A program made the translations under genes and the position numbers. From the IMG/VR virus record IMGVR_UViG_3300013004_000031, positions 1 through 64,000 of that record: DNA of 64,000 nucleotides; one strand, 5' to 3'. The stretch is from a virus. Shown in pieces: positions 14,942 through 22,747 of this stretch. Under the pieces are notes generated by a model that was given only the letters and a program-made list of their open reading frames with translations, had not been told where the DNA came from and searched no databases. Position 1 is the first letter of the stretch, and each line of letters begins with the position of its first letter.

Positions 14942-15627
14942 AATTCTATTGTTTCTATGTGAATATTGTTTTCAAAAAGCGGTTGGAAATGACTCCAATT
15001 TTTATGAAATTGATTTAGACCAGAATTGTCAAATAAACCCACTTGATATCTAATACCTTTCAATGGGAATGTGTCCCTATTGATATTTTGGAACTCAATT
15101 GGAGGAGATTTACCATCAAAACGAATATCGATATTTTCATCATATTGTCTCCGCACCATCTCACATAATTGTCGGTTGGAAGAAAAATGGATAACATTTT
15201 TACCGTTGAAAGCTTCCCAAGCAGCCAGCGTCAACAAGAAAATGGATACACCTTTTCGTCTGGTAAAGGTGAGATAATTATACCCTTCAATATAACCACG
15301 AAACATCGTTTTTTGATCATAATTGATCGGATATCCATTAAAATTCTCAAAGAACTTATAGAATTCCCCCGTGGGATTAGGATTATTAGGCTTTGGTGTA
15401 TAGAACTCCCCAAGATATACCGATCCTTCATACGGATTATCATTATTCCATGCCAGAAACAGCATATGAGATATCCTTCGCACGTTATCCCAATCCTTTG
15501 GTTGTTTTTCCGCTGGATAGAATTTCTCAGAGATTTTAGACACTTCGGAGACGAATCGCAATTCCTCCCCCATTACCTTATTGGGGTTGTGTTTCTCGTT
15601 GATGTGTTGTATTTCGTATAATTTCAT
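14938..15627 (-). CDS. Hypothetical protein with degenerate P-loop-like segment, possible head cargo
   Basis: 229 residues. The N-terminus MKLYEIQHINEKHN has an INE match to the (L/I)xE prohead-protease consensus. The central YLTFTRRKGVSIFLLTLAAW and NGKNVIHFSSNRQLCEMVRRQY resemble the Walker A and following strand of a terminase-type ATPase, with GVS in place of GKS/T, so it would not bind ATP normally. LFDNSG occupies the Walker B position. This reading is by eye only. Confidence 0.5.
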   Translation of the reverse strand: MKLYEIQHINEKHNPNKVMGEELRFVSEVSKISEKFYPAEKQPKDWDNVRRISHMLFLAWNNDNPYEGSVYLGEFYTPKPNNPNPTGEFYKFFENFNGYPINYDQKTMFRGYIEGYNYLTFTRRKGVSIFLLTLAAWEAFNGKNVIHFSSNRQLCEMVRRQYDENIDIRFDGKSPPIEFQNINRDTFPLKGIRYQVGLFDNSGLNQFHKNWSHFQPLFENNIHIETIEL

Positions 15628-15629
15628 TA

Positions 15630-16112
15630 TTATTCAGGATTTCCAAAGTTAATTTCTCGTTTCTCCCCACAAGCATCAAACCAATGATGATTTTTGGGTT
15701 TCAGATATTTATAGAATGCTCCTTGAGGGCGCATCTTCCGCTTTCTAGCACAATACAGAAGACAACCATCGTCTCCCGCATCATTCAGAGATTGTTCCAA
15801 CAGATTCCATTCATCAAGCTCCTCACAATCACCGCAAGCCCACCAGAAAAAGTCATTGCAATTGATGAAGCACTTCACTTCCCCATCTTTCAATGTGAGA
15901 TAACGATAATCTTCCACTTTCTCCAGTAGAGTTCTCTGATTATCTTCCAGAGAGTAGAACCATTTTTCAAATGCTATGGTATTGTCTATGATTTTTGACA
16001 GACAAGCGTTCCACCCCTCTTGCCATTCGGTTCTTTCGGTAATAATCCCATCCTTTGTGGTTGATTTGGGATATCCGCCGATGCTATCCAGTGCTGTTTC
16101 GTAAAAGTTCAT
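15630..16112 (-). CDS. Hypothetical protein, 160 aa
   Basis: Begins MNFYETALDSIGGYPKSTTK. Rich in aromatic residues, with several Cys (CFINCNDFFWWACGDCEEL and LLYCARKRK) that could bind a metal. Start overlaps the upstream stop as ATGA. No family recognised. Confidence 0.55.
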   Translation of the reverse strand: MNFYETALDSIGGYPKSTTKDGIITERTEWQEGWNACLSKIIDNTIAFEKWFYSLEDNQRTLLEKVEDYRYLTLKDGEVKCFINCNDFFWWACGDCEELDEWNLLEQSLNDAGDDGCLLYCARKRKMRPQGAFYKYLKPKNHHWFDACGEKREINFGNPE

Positions 16113-16969
16113 ATTTCAGTTAAGGTTTCACTAAATTTCAAAAATTCCTTGGTGATTTTGCCTCCCGATGCCCATTCGCCCCCACCACCATCACAAAGAG
16201 TAGCAGCCATTTTAGCAATGTCAACCTCCGACCCCTTGTATCTCCTAAAAGAAATGAATTGTGTATCCGCATTCATCACGATAACCACATCTCCATGATA
16301 AGAATCCATAATAGCACCCGCTATTTCATTTACGGAGAACTTGGATATGGTCGAAATAACCTTGAATTCCTCCCATTCACCAAAATATAGAGTGATTTCT
16401 TCCAATTCCTTTTCCAATTCTTTAAAAAATCCATCTGCCAATTTGACTTCTGATGCCGTGAACCCATCAAAACCGTTCCAGAACCTATTTACAAAATTAA
16501 TGAAACGGTTTCCACCGGATTTCCTATACAATGCATTCAAATACTTGGTTTCTTCGTGTTTTAGATCATAAGAATTATAATCATCCACATAAAGGAAGAA
16601 TTTCTTCAAATTCTTGGTAAATTCCACCTTTTCTTTGAATTTTTTATATAACATCTTGGTGCAAGATGAGCATTCTTCCTGAATCATGGTGGAATCCCAC
16701 GTTTTGAAGTCTTCAGGACGGTCTGAAACGAACACCACACGATGGTCATCAATCTTTTTGATAAGATTTTGATCTAGAACCATGCCGACGATGAAGATTT
16801 TATCATAGTCCTCTGCGTTTTCCTTAGCCCATGGTAGGTATTGCTCTTCAAATTTGCCGAAGAAGCAGTGACGATACTCAAAATTTTTGAAAATGTTCCC
16901 CAATAGAATTGTTGATCCAATTCCATCCAAATCAGAGTTGACCCAAGCAAAAACACGCGACATATTCAT
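16109..16969 (-). CDS. DHH-family phosphoesterase
   Basis: 286 residues. FAWVNSDLDGIGSTILL corresponds to DHH motif I (DxDxxGS), FIVGMVL and VVFVSDRP lie where motif II and the DHH-like motif are expected (IDDHRVVFV), and the C-terminal CDGGGGEWASGGKI matches the glycine-rich DHHA1 motif (GGGxxxAxG). Likely a metal-dependent phosphodiesterase acting on short oligonucleotides or cyclic dinucleotides. An alternative ATG lies two codons in. It precedes a run of hypothetical genes. Confidence 0.7.
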   Translation of the reverse strand: MNMSRVFAWVNSDLDGIGSTILLGNIFKNFEYRHCFFGKFEEQYLPWAKENAEDYDKIFIVGMVLDQNLIKKIDDHRVVFVSDRPEDFKTWDSTMIQEECSSCTKMLYKKFKEKVEFTKNLKKFFLYVDDYNSYDLKHEETKYLNALYRKSGGNRFINFVNRFWNGFDGFTASEVKLADGFFKELEKELEEITLYFGEWEEFKVISTISKFSVNEIAGAIMDSYHGDVVIVMNADTQFISFRRYKGSEVDIAKMAATLCDGGGGEWASGGKITKEFLKFSETLTEI

Positions 16970-16992
16970 AATTAATAATTTTTATGGGTTTG

Positions 16993-18309
16993 TCAAGACG
17001 ACAATTTTTGCAGCAAGTCCAATTCATCATCATCCATAATTTCTTCCTCGTCGTCCTCCGATTGGTAAATGGAGAGCGTGGAGTAATCAATTCTCATGGC
17101 TTGAACCATACCACGAGGACCAAATCTATTTTTCATCATTCCCAATCGAATCACTGCCATTTCTTGGTCTTCTTCGTTCTGGAAGATGGAAACGATACAG
17201 TCCGCAGTCATAACAATTGCCAAGGACTCCGCAATTCCCGACATATCGGGGTTATTTTGACCCACGGCAGACCTATTCAATTGGGCAGCACTGATAAATG
17301 GGCATTTGAACACGTAAGATAGGGCGCGGACTTGCTCACAAATCTTCTTACCCTGTTCATAACTATTACTACCCGCAGCAGTAAGCAAAGTAAGGTAATC
17401 TACCACCACAGCATCGATTCTGACACCAGAATCCTTCATTTTCTTGATGAAAGCTCCCAATTGCTTTGGTGTAATCGTGGATGGGGGGAATTCCTTAATA
17501 TAAATCCTACCATCGGTGTTCTTATGCTCCTCTTCCAGAGCATGACGGAGCGTGGGAATACAATTGCGGAACTCCTTCATGGGAATCTTTGTCACATTGG
17601 ACGCGATTCTCTTGGCATAGAGCGTTTCGCTCATCTCCAGAGTCACCACAAGCACATGCTTACCCTGTGATGCCATGTTTGCTGCCACATTACCAAGGAA
17701 GATACTCTTACCAATGTTGGATTGTCCCGCGAATACATACAGAGCCTTACCAGCTTCCGTGAAACCACCATCCAAAGCTTGATCCAACCATTGCCATTTG
17801 GAAGAGATCATAGTCTCATCACTCAAAATGTCCTCAATGATCTTCTCCGTATCCCCATAAAGCTCAATACCCGTATCAACATTGAGATTGATACCCGCAA
17901 TCTTTTCAAATTTCTCAACAATCTTGGAAGTATCCACTTCTCCTTCCGATATTTCTTCCGCTGACTCCAAAATGGAATGATACATCCCCCGTTCCTTGAG
18001 AAATCTTTCCGTATTCTCCCACAATTCATCTTCATTGTGATTGGAATCTATCTCTTTAAAGGACTCGATTAACTTCTTAAAGTTGGTCTTGAGTTCATCT
18101 GTAGTGAGGTAGGTCTTAACTTCTGAAAATGTGGGGAGAGATTGTCGCTTATCATAGAAATCCGCGACAATATCAAAATATTTCGCAATATTCTTATCCG
18201 TGAAATATTTTGGCTGGACGTAATCTGCGATGGAAGCTAGGTAAGCTCCATTCGTGATCGCGTTCTTTACCAGAACCTTTTCAAAATAATCAAAATCAAT
18301 TTCACTCAT
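16993..18309 (-). CDS. 41: Replicative DNA helicase, T4 gp41 / DnaB-like
   Basis: 438 residues. N-terminal helical domain (to about 150), then a RecA-like core: Walker A GQSNIGKS (195-202), VLVVTLEMSE, Walker B IDAVVVDYLTLL, and CPFISAAQLNR. The acidic tail (DDEEEIMDDDELDLL) ends the protein. Start set at ATG 18309, which overlaps the upstream TAA (TAATG); a TTG two codons up is less likely. It unwinds DNA at the fork and works with the primase at 4003-5106. Confidence 0.93.
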   Translation of the reverse strand: MSEIDFDYFEKVLVKNAITNGAYLASIADYVQPKYFTDKNIAKYFDIVADFYDKRQSLPTFSEVKTYLTTDELKTNFKKLIESFKEIDSNHNEDELWENTERFLKERGMYHSILESAEEISEGEVDTSKIVEKFEKIAGINLNVDTGIELYGDTEKIIEDILSDETMISSKWQWLDQALDGGFTEAGKALYVFAGQSNIGKSIFLGNVAANMASQGKHVLVVTLEMSETLYAKRIASNVTKIPMKEFRNCIPTLRHALEEEHKNTDGRIYIKEFPPSTITPKQLGAFIKKMKDSGVRIDAVVVDYLTLLTAAGSNSYEQGKKICEQVRALSYVFKCPFISAAQLNRSAVGQNNPDMSGIAESLAIVMTADCIVSIFQNEEDQEMAVIRLGMMKNRFGPRGMVQAMRIDYSTLSIYQSEDDEEEIMDDDELDLLQKLSS

Positions 18310-18605
18310 TACCAATTTTCAAAATTATTATAAAAATCCCACCTTTGTTTAGCACGTTTTGGTAAACAATTAGAGCAATATGTAACATTGCGTTGTCCAT
18401 CTTTGATGTAAGGTTTCGGTAACTGTTCGTTTGATAGTGTTACTGAAAAATCTGCCCTCCCACCACATCGCACACAATCCCAATATAGTCTAGCTATTCC
18501 CATGATATCACCAATATCTGTGATATCAACATTTACCTTTTCCTTCATTTTGGTATTTGTATATAAATCTACTAACTGATCAATTTTTTCTTCTATTTCA
18601 CTCAT
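18309..18605 (-). CDS. Zinc-finger hypothetical protein, 98 aa
   Basis: Two Cys pairs, CVRCGG and CSNC about 30 residues apart, suggest a zinc ribbon. The N-terminal part is helical and acidic. It directly precedes gp41 with a shared base (TAATG), so they should be co-translated. Function unknown. Confidence 0.55.
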   Translation of the reverse strand: MSEIEEKIDQLVDLYTNTKMKEKVNVDITDIGDIMGIARLYWDCVRCGGRADFSVTLSNEQLPKPYIKDGQRNVTYCSNCLPKRAKQRWDFYNNFENW

Positions 18606-18798
18606 ATTTTTTCATTTTTTTGGTTCTGTTAGGGTTTTCAACAGGCATTAGAAATCCACACTCATCACACTTCCTCACATAATCCCACCTATAATTAAGT
18701 TGAGGTAAGCGCACGGAATGGACTTCCCCAAAAGTTCCGTTACACCATTTAGTCGCGCCGTTACCTTCAACTGTTCGCATGTCTGGATGCCCGTTCAT
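18598..18798 (-). CDS. Small Cys-pair protein, 66 aa
   Basis: One CDEC pair (VRKCDECGFLMP) and a basic C-terminus (RTKKMKKYE). Overlaps the downstream gene by 8 nt. No family recognised; moderately likely to be real given the tight packing. Confidence 0.5.
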   Translation of the reverse strand: MNGHPDMRTVEGNGATKWCNGTFGEVHSVRLPQLNYRWDYVRKCDECGFLMPVENPNRTKKMKKYE

Positions 18799-18806
18799 CT
18801 CTGTTT

Positions 18807-19283
18807 CTACCCATCATTATGTGTTAATACCACCCACTTATCCCCATCCTTGATGATACCACATTTTTCTGTCTGTCCTTTGAATTTACCATCCACCATC
18901 AACCAATTACATTTCACACCCGCCGAATAAGCAAGCGCAAATCTTTCATCCTCCGTCAAATCTTCCGCTTTTTGCTTGGTTGATACTGATTTAAGATTAT
19001 CGGAAATCCAATTATTATAAATATTCAACGTGTTTTGAAAGTCATTCTCATTATCCAACTGCCATTTTTTACAAAAATCTGGTGCGTCAGCGGAGAATTG
19101 AACTCCGATACCCGCCTTAATAGGGAACCTATTCCTTTCGGACTCCGTGATGTTCTCATCACTCGTTTCGCGCTCTACCATTGAGCTACTGACACTTTGT
19201 TCATCAAACATATTGTAAAAATGGTCATTGTCCTTGACATACATCATCTCATAGTGTTCATTAAATTTAATTTTATTTTCCAT
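18807..19283 (-). CDS. ORF running through a tRNA-like element, 158 aa
   Basis: The frame is open from ATG 19283, but residues about 30-68 (SSMVERETSDE...) are the translation of a tRNA-like sequence at 19080-19195, a pattern typical of spurious ORFs over tRNAs. The flanks (MENKIKFNEHYEMMYVKD and LTEDERFALAYSAGVKCNWL) look protein-like. Either a gene contains the RNA, or two coding pieces are bridged by chance. Treat the middle with caution. Confidence 0.4.
   Translation of the reverse strand: MENKIKFNEHYEMMYVKDNDHFYNMFDEQSVSSSMVERETSDENITESERNRFPIKAGIGVQFSADAPDFCKKWQLDNENDFQNTLNIYNNWISDNLKSVSTKQKAEDLTEDERFALAYSAGVKCNWLMVDGKFKGQTEKCGIIKDGDKWVVLTHNDG
19080..19195 (-). tRNA. tRNA-like element without a normal anticodon arm
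   Basis: On the minus strand: acceptor GTGTCAG (19195-19189) pairs with CTGACGC (19090-19084) over 7 bp with one G-U; D arm GCTC-AATGGTA-GAGC; T arm CGGAG-TTCAATT-CTCCG; discriminator A and an encoded CCA (19082-19080). All sit at canonical distances. The D and T arms are 64 nt apart instead of 23. That segment folds into small hairpins (GTGATG/CATCAC, TCC-GAAA-GGA, AATAGG/CCTATT) with no 7-nt anticodon loop. It may be a tRNA with an insertion, a decayed tRNA or a tRNA mimic; no amino acid can be assigned. Confidence 0.65.
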
Positions 19284-19452
19284 ATTTTTCTAATTCTTTT
19301 CTCTTACAAGCATGATGATAACTCTCAAATGTTTCATACGACACATCTGAATCAGGCGTGACCATAATGTGTGTAGCTAACCCCAATTCTAATGAATCGT
19401 ATGACATGAAACGCCCACAGATATCACATTTAATCGAATTTTTATTTTCCAT
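19273..19452 (-). CDS. Small zinc-knuckle protein, 59 aa
   Basis: ATG 19452 to TAA 19273. It contains IKCDICGRFM near the start and YHHACKRKEL near the end, a C-x2-C ... H-x2-C arrangement likely to bind one zinc. The ATG overlaps the end of the upstream glycosyltransferase by 11 nt and its end overlaps the next gene by 11 nt, as is usual here. Its first residues (MENK) repeat in the next gene. Function unknown. Confidence 0.65.
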   Translation of the reverse strand: MENKNSIKCDICGRFMSYDSLELGLATHIMVTPDSDVSYETFESYHHACKRKELEKYGK

Positions 19453-20122
19453 ATGTCTGAATATAATATGACTCCCCAGCTTTCCAATCCTCTGTAAATT
19501 CTCTCAGACCGGGAGACTCGTGAGTTATCATAACATCCCCCACCCCGATTTTCAAGCCCTTTTCTAAAATTGATGCGATCATGCAAAGGTCATAAAAATG
19601 GAACTTCGATGGACAATCCTCATCAAATCGCACTTTCTCAATCGCTTTCCGATTAAATGCCATGAAAACACCATCAATCATCACTACCCTTTGGGGATAG
19701 GAACCAAAGCTGGTCATGTATTTCTTATCAGCGTTCCCATGAGCTACTGCACCATGTAGATTACCACCTTCCCACCCACCACCCATGATGTGCCAGAGCG
19801 CGGGAGACTTGATTTCGGCTTGAGAACATCCTGCAACACCGACAATATCAAATTCCTGAAATAGTTTCTCCAGCTTTGGACGGGGATCGTGTTCCAGATG
19901 GACATCATCGTGGATGAACATGACGTATTCAAAGTTCTCTTTGATGGCTAGGTCTAGAAATTCGTTGTAAACCTTGGCAAGTCCTTGGCGATTGTTGAAT
20001 TTTGGGTGTATGAATTCATCCAGATTCAATTCCAATGCTGTTTGGGCTAAGGGAAAGTGCCAATTATTGCCTTTGGTTGCCGTGAAAATGGCGATATTGG
20101 ATGATACATTAGGATTTTCCAT
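19442..20122 (-). CDS. Glycosyltransferase (GT-A type)
   Basis: 226 residues. SNIAIFTATKGN at the N-terminus, EYVMFIHDDVHLEHD near residue 70 (acidic nucleotide-sugar site), VGVAGCSQ, and VVMIDGVFMAFNRKAI (IDGxxMA, the usual acceptor-side motif) mark a GT-A fold. AAGG lies about 5 nt before the ATG as a ribosome-binding site. It stands apart from the main sugar island, next to the kinase-like late gene. Confidence 0.75.
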   Translation of the reverse strand: MENPNVSSNIAIFTATKGNNWHFPLAQTALELNLDEFIHPKFNNRQGLAKVYNEFLDLAIKENFEYVMFIHDDVHLEHDPRPKLEKLFQEFDIVGVAGCSQAEIKSPALWHIMGGGWEGGNLHGAVAHGNADKKYMTSFGSYPQRVVMIDGVFMAFNRKAIEKVRFDEDCPSKFHFYDLCMIASILEKGLKIGVGDVMITHESPGLREFTEDWKAGESYYIQTYGK

Positions 20123-20140
20123 GAATTACCTTAACATGTC

Positions 20141-20872
20141 TTATCGGGAAGTCAACTTTGTTCTCCCACCTCTAAGCATGTTACTAGGTTCGTAATCCTT
20201 GGATGTCATGGCGGCAGTCAAAGGATTATCACTATTCTCATCCCCTGTCCAGACCGGATCAACCCAAACATATTGACCATCATCTCGCATCATCACATTA
20301 TCTCCATGCAAATCAGGATTTAAATCAGGCAAATCCCTACGGAGCAGATACCATCCTTCCAGCAGATTATAAACAGCTTTTGGTAAAGATTTGACTTTTG
20401 AAGATAGCTTCATGAATTGCGTTCTATCTTGTATTAATTTTGGATTTTCTTTCAAATGGAAATATAGCATCAAATTATTATCTATTAACCCCAACACATT
20501 AACAGGTGTTGGTTTAAGTCTTTCAATTCTCGCTAAATATTGCTTTGCTTCGTCCTTGTATCGTGTGAATTGCGGGACTACTCTTTGTGGTTTGCCGAAG
20601 AATTTGGGGAAGGATGGGTGAGGATTATCGTGAGCATATCTAGCGAATTTTAAGTAAGGATCATCCCAAGAGAAAACTTTTAGAACATACGGCCACTTGG
20701 GATGGGAATACACGATACCAAACGAACCGGAACCGATGACCTCCCCCCCTGATGCCTCAAATTCTGCAATAAGTTCATCATAGTCCTTATCTGAATTTTC
20801 AGGATTTAACATGAATTCGGTGACAGTATCAAACGCTTCTTTGATTAGGTAAAACTCTGAAAAGGAAATCAT
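20141..20872 (-). CDS. Kinase-fold protein, putative packaged effector
   Basis: 243 residues from a late promoter. The leader MISFSEFYLIKEAF contains IKE, a prohead-protease consensus site, and parallels the T4 leader MKTYQEFIAE. Kinase elements follow in order: glycine loop VIGSGSFGIVY (45-55), lysine K65 (YVLKVF), catalytic loop DLHGDNVM (D187, N192) and D205 (WVDPV, in place of DFG). The set looks catalytically complete. I infer a kinase packaged in the capsid and injected, analogous in purpose to T4 Alt or the T7 kinase. Confidence 0.7.
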   Translation of the reverse strand: MISFSEFYLIKEAFDTVTEFMLNPENSDKDYDELIAEFEASGGEVIGSGSFGIVYSHPKWPYVLKVFSWDDPYLKFARYAHDNPHPSFPKFFGKPQRVVPQFTRYKDEAKQYLARIERLKPTPVNVLGLIDNNLMLYFHLKENPKLIQDRTQFMKLSSKVKSLPKAVYNLLEGWYLLRRDLPDLNPDLHGDNVMMRDDGQYVWVDPVWTGDENSDNPLTAAMTSKDYEPSNMLRGGRTKLTSR

Positions 20873-20877
20873 GATAT

Positions 20878-20884
20878 TATTTAG
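20878..20884 (-). promoter_or_regulatory. Late promoter -10 box (CTAAATA) for the kinase gene
   Basis: The minus strand reads CTAAATA-ATATC-ATG (5 nt spacer). The box directly abuts the + strand box at 20885-20891. Confidence 0.7.
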
Positions 20885-20891
20885 TTAAATA
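20885..20891 (+). promoter_or_regulatory. Late promoter -10 box (TTAAATA) for the gene at 20897
   Basis: TTAAATA-TCAAT-ATG (5 nt spacer). The whole divergent intergenic space is 24 bp. Confidence 0.7.
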
Positions 20892-20896
20892 TCAAT

Positions 20897-21322
20897 ATGC
20901 TGGAAGATTTGCAACAATTATACGAGGAGATTTTAGAAGAAGGTCGTGTATCAAAACACCAATTTTCAGAAATGACGCTTAAAGAAGCGTATCAAATTTG
21001 TTATAATGTTTTCAAACAATTGGGAGAATCCACTGCTGCAACTTTTAATGTGATGAATTACATCTATCAAAATTTGCCAAATTCGATCAAAACACCAGAA
21101 GTTGAAGAAGAAAAAAGAAAAAATTTCGGAGCATATTTAAGACCGTTTGTGATTGATCTTGTCAACAATAATATAAAAAATATTGATATCGACGAATTAA
21201 AAATGAAAATGGTAGATAAACAAATGATACGAGATTATATTAATCGCCCTCCAACTGGTAGTAGAAGAAAGGGGATAGTCAATCAAATGAATAGACCCCA
21301 AAATAAACAATTACCTATTTAA
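20897..21322 (+). CDS. Putative head-associated late protein with leader
   Basis: 141 residues, helical. The N-terminus MLEDLQQLYEEILEEGRV holds LYE and ILE, both matching the (L/I)xE consensus at residues 8-15. The C-terminus is basic and Pro/Gln-rich (RPPTGSRRKG, RPQNKQ). Late promoter with 5 nt spacing. Probably processed and packaged; no enzymatic fold recognised. Confidence 0.55.
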   Translation: MLEDLQQLYEEILEEGRVSKHQFSEMTLKEAYQICYNVFKQLGESTAATFNVMNYIYQNLPNSIKTPEVEEEKRKNFGAYLRPFVIDLVNNNIKNIDIDELKMKMVDKQMIRDYINRPPTGSRRKGIVNQMNRPQNKQLPI

Positions 21323-21329
21323 CTAAATA
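21323..21329 (+). promoter_or_regulatory. Late promoter -10 box (CTAAATA) for the gene at 21335
   Basis: CTAAATA-TAATT-ATG, overlapping the stop region of the upstream gene. Confidence 0.7.
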
Positions 21330-21334
21330 TAATT

Positions 21335-22747
21335 ATGAGAAATTACGGATTTGATTACTTGGTGGAAAAGGTTCAAGTTTTGTCTGAGATGGCGAAAACT
21401 TCCTCAACAAGACCGGAAAAAAATAAAGAGGTTGCAAACTTTATCAATGTGATTCGACCAGAAATTGGAAAAAAACTGTTTGAAAAATGGAAAGTTCCTG
21501 CAAATGTTAAGTTGTTGAATGATTATGTAACGGAAGCATTATATGAGAAGATTTTTAAAACAACTTTTCAATATACAAGTGTTAATCAATACATTGCAAA
21601 GTTGTGGGAAAAATCTCCTGAATTACAGGATGATTATCTCGATTTCATTGGAACGGGATCAAATGATAGTAATAAACGATCCAAATGGATTATCTCATAC
21701 TTGGCAAATAAAAAACCCAATCTTGCAACTTCCGAAGAATTCTTCAACCAAGTAACCAGTCCTGAATATATTGAAAAATATAAACAAATACTTGAAGATA
21801 GATTAGAATTTAAAAACAGAGCAAAAGGATATGCTACCAGTATTCAAACGAAATATTCCATGTCTGCTAATGATTTTGCAACCATGAAGGGTGAGGTTTG
21901 GCCGATTATTACTAAAATCAATAGAAGAAGCAAAACTTTACTACCTCCCGGAACACTACAAACTCTTCGCAACAAAGAGAGAATCGTGATTGACACAAGC
22001 AATAAAGCAACTTCCGAAGATTTAAAACCTTTGGATGCGTTTATCGAAACTTTAATAGGCTTACGGGATGATCAAGAATTAGTTGAGTATTACAACGTAG
22101 ATGTTAAGGGATTGAGTGGGATCATTAAAACTTTGGAAGATAGATTATCAAATAATAAACCAGTCTCCAAGGAGAAACTTTATGATGCTTTTATCAATAA
22201 ATTTCCCGCAGAAATAAGCGAATATGTTGCGGATGAATATGAACGTGATCTGGAATCCCGTAAAACAAAAGGAGTATCTGAAGAAATGATAGATGACAAA
22301 CGGAAAGCTGTTGAAGATATTCTTGACATATATACTCCAGATTTTCTTAAAAGCGTTGCAACCAAGGGTATTATAACGGAACCGGAAATTGAAATAGTTC
22401 TCAAATGGAAAGAATTGATAAAATCTTCCGATGCTTTGGAAAAACAAGAAGTTTCCGCTGGTAGAAAAGCGGCAGGATTTAGTTCGGCAGAGATTGATAC
22501 ATCCGGTAATTTCTCTGATGTTGGAAAAGCTGCTGATAAAAGATTTTACGCTAAAGAAAAAGAAAGCCCAACTCAAAAACCAAAAAAACCTCGTAAACAA
22601 AAGCAAGAGGATGAAGAAAACGGTGTTATGGGTTATTTCTCCGAGCAAGTTAGAAAAGATAGTCTTCTAAACAATATTGGAGAGTTTAAAGAACGCGGAT
22701 TTAAGAAGCCAGTGAATTATCACCACTGGTTAAGCTTAAATGATTGA
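21335..22747 (+). CDS. Large late protein with leader, putative virion protein
   Basis: 470 residues, mostly helical and charged. The leader MRNYGFDYLVEKVQVLSEMA contains LVE (11) and LSE (18), candidate prohead-protease sites. A Lys/Glu-rich linker (about 415-440) precedes the C-terminal segment (GYFSEQVRKDSLLNNIGEF). Late promoter. It ends overlapping the convergent methyltransferase by 47 nt. Likely a packaged or head-core protein; no family recognised. Confidence 0.55.
   Translation: MRNYGFDYLVEKVQVLSEMAKTSSTRPEKNKEVANFINVIRPEIGKKLFEKWKVPANVKLLNDYVTEALYEKIFKTTFQYTSVNQYIAKLWEKSPELQDDYLDFIGTGSNDSNKRSKWIISYLANKKPNLATSEEFFNQVTSPEYIEKYKQILEDRLEFKNRAKGYATSIQTKYSMSANDFATMKGEVWPIITKINRRSKTLLPPGTLQTLRNKERIVIDTSNKATSEDLKPLDAFIETLIGLRDDQELVEYYNVDVKGLSGIIKTLEDRLSNNKPVSKEKLYDAFINKFPAEISEYVADEYERDLESRKTKGVSEEMIDDKRKAVEDILDIYTPDFLKSVATKGIITEPEIEIVLKWKELIKSSDALEKQEVSAGRKAAGFSSAEIDTSGNFSDVGKAADKRFYAKEKESPTQKPKKPRKQKQEDEENGVMGYFSEQVRKDSLLNNIGEFKERGFKKPVNYHHWLSLND

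Noticed and set aside
19080-19195. tmRNA interpretation of the tRNA-like element
   Set aside because: Too short (116 nt), it has a normal D arm, and no tag-encoding frame with flanking pseudoknots is present.
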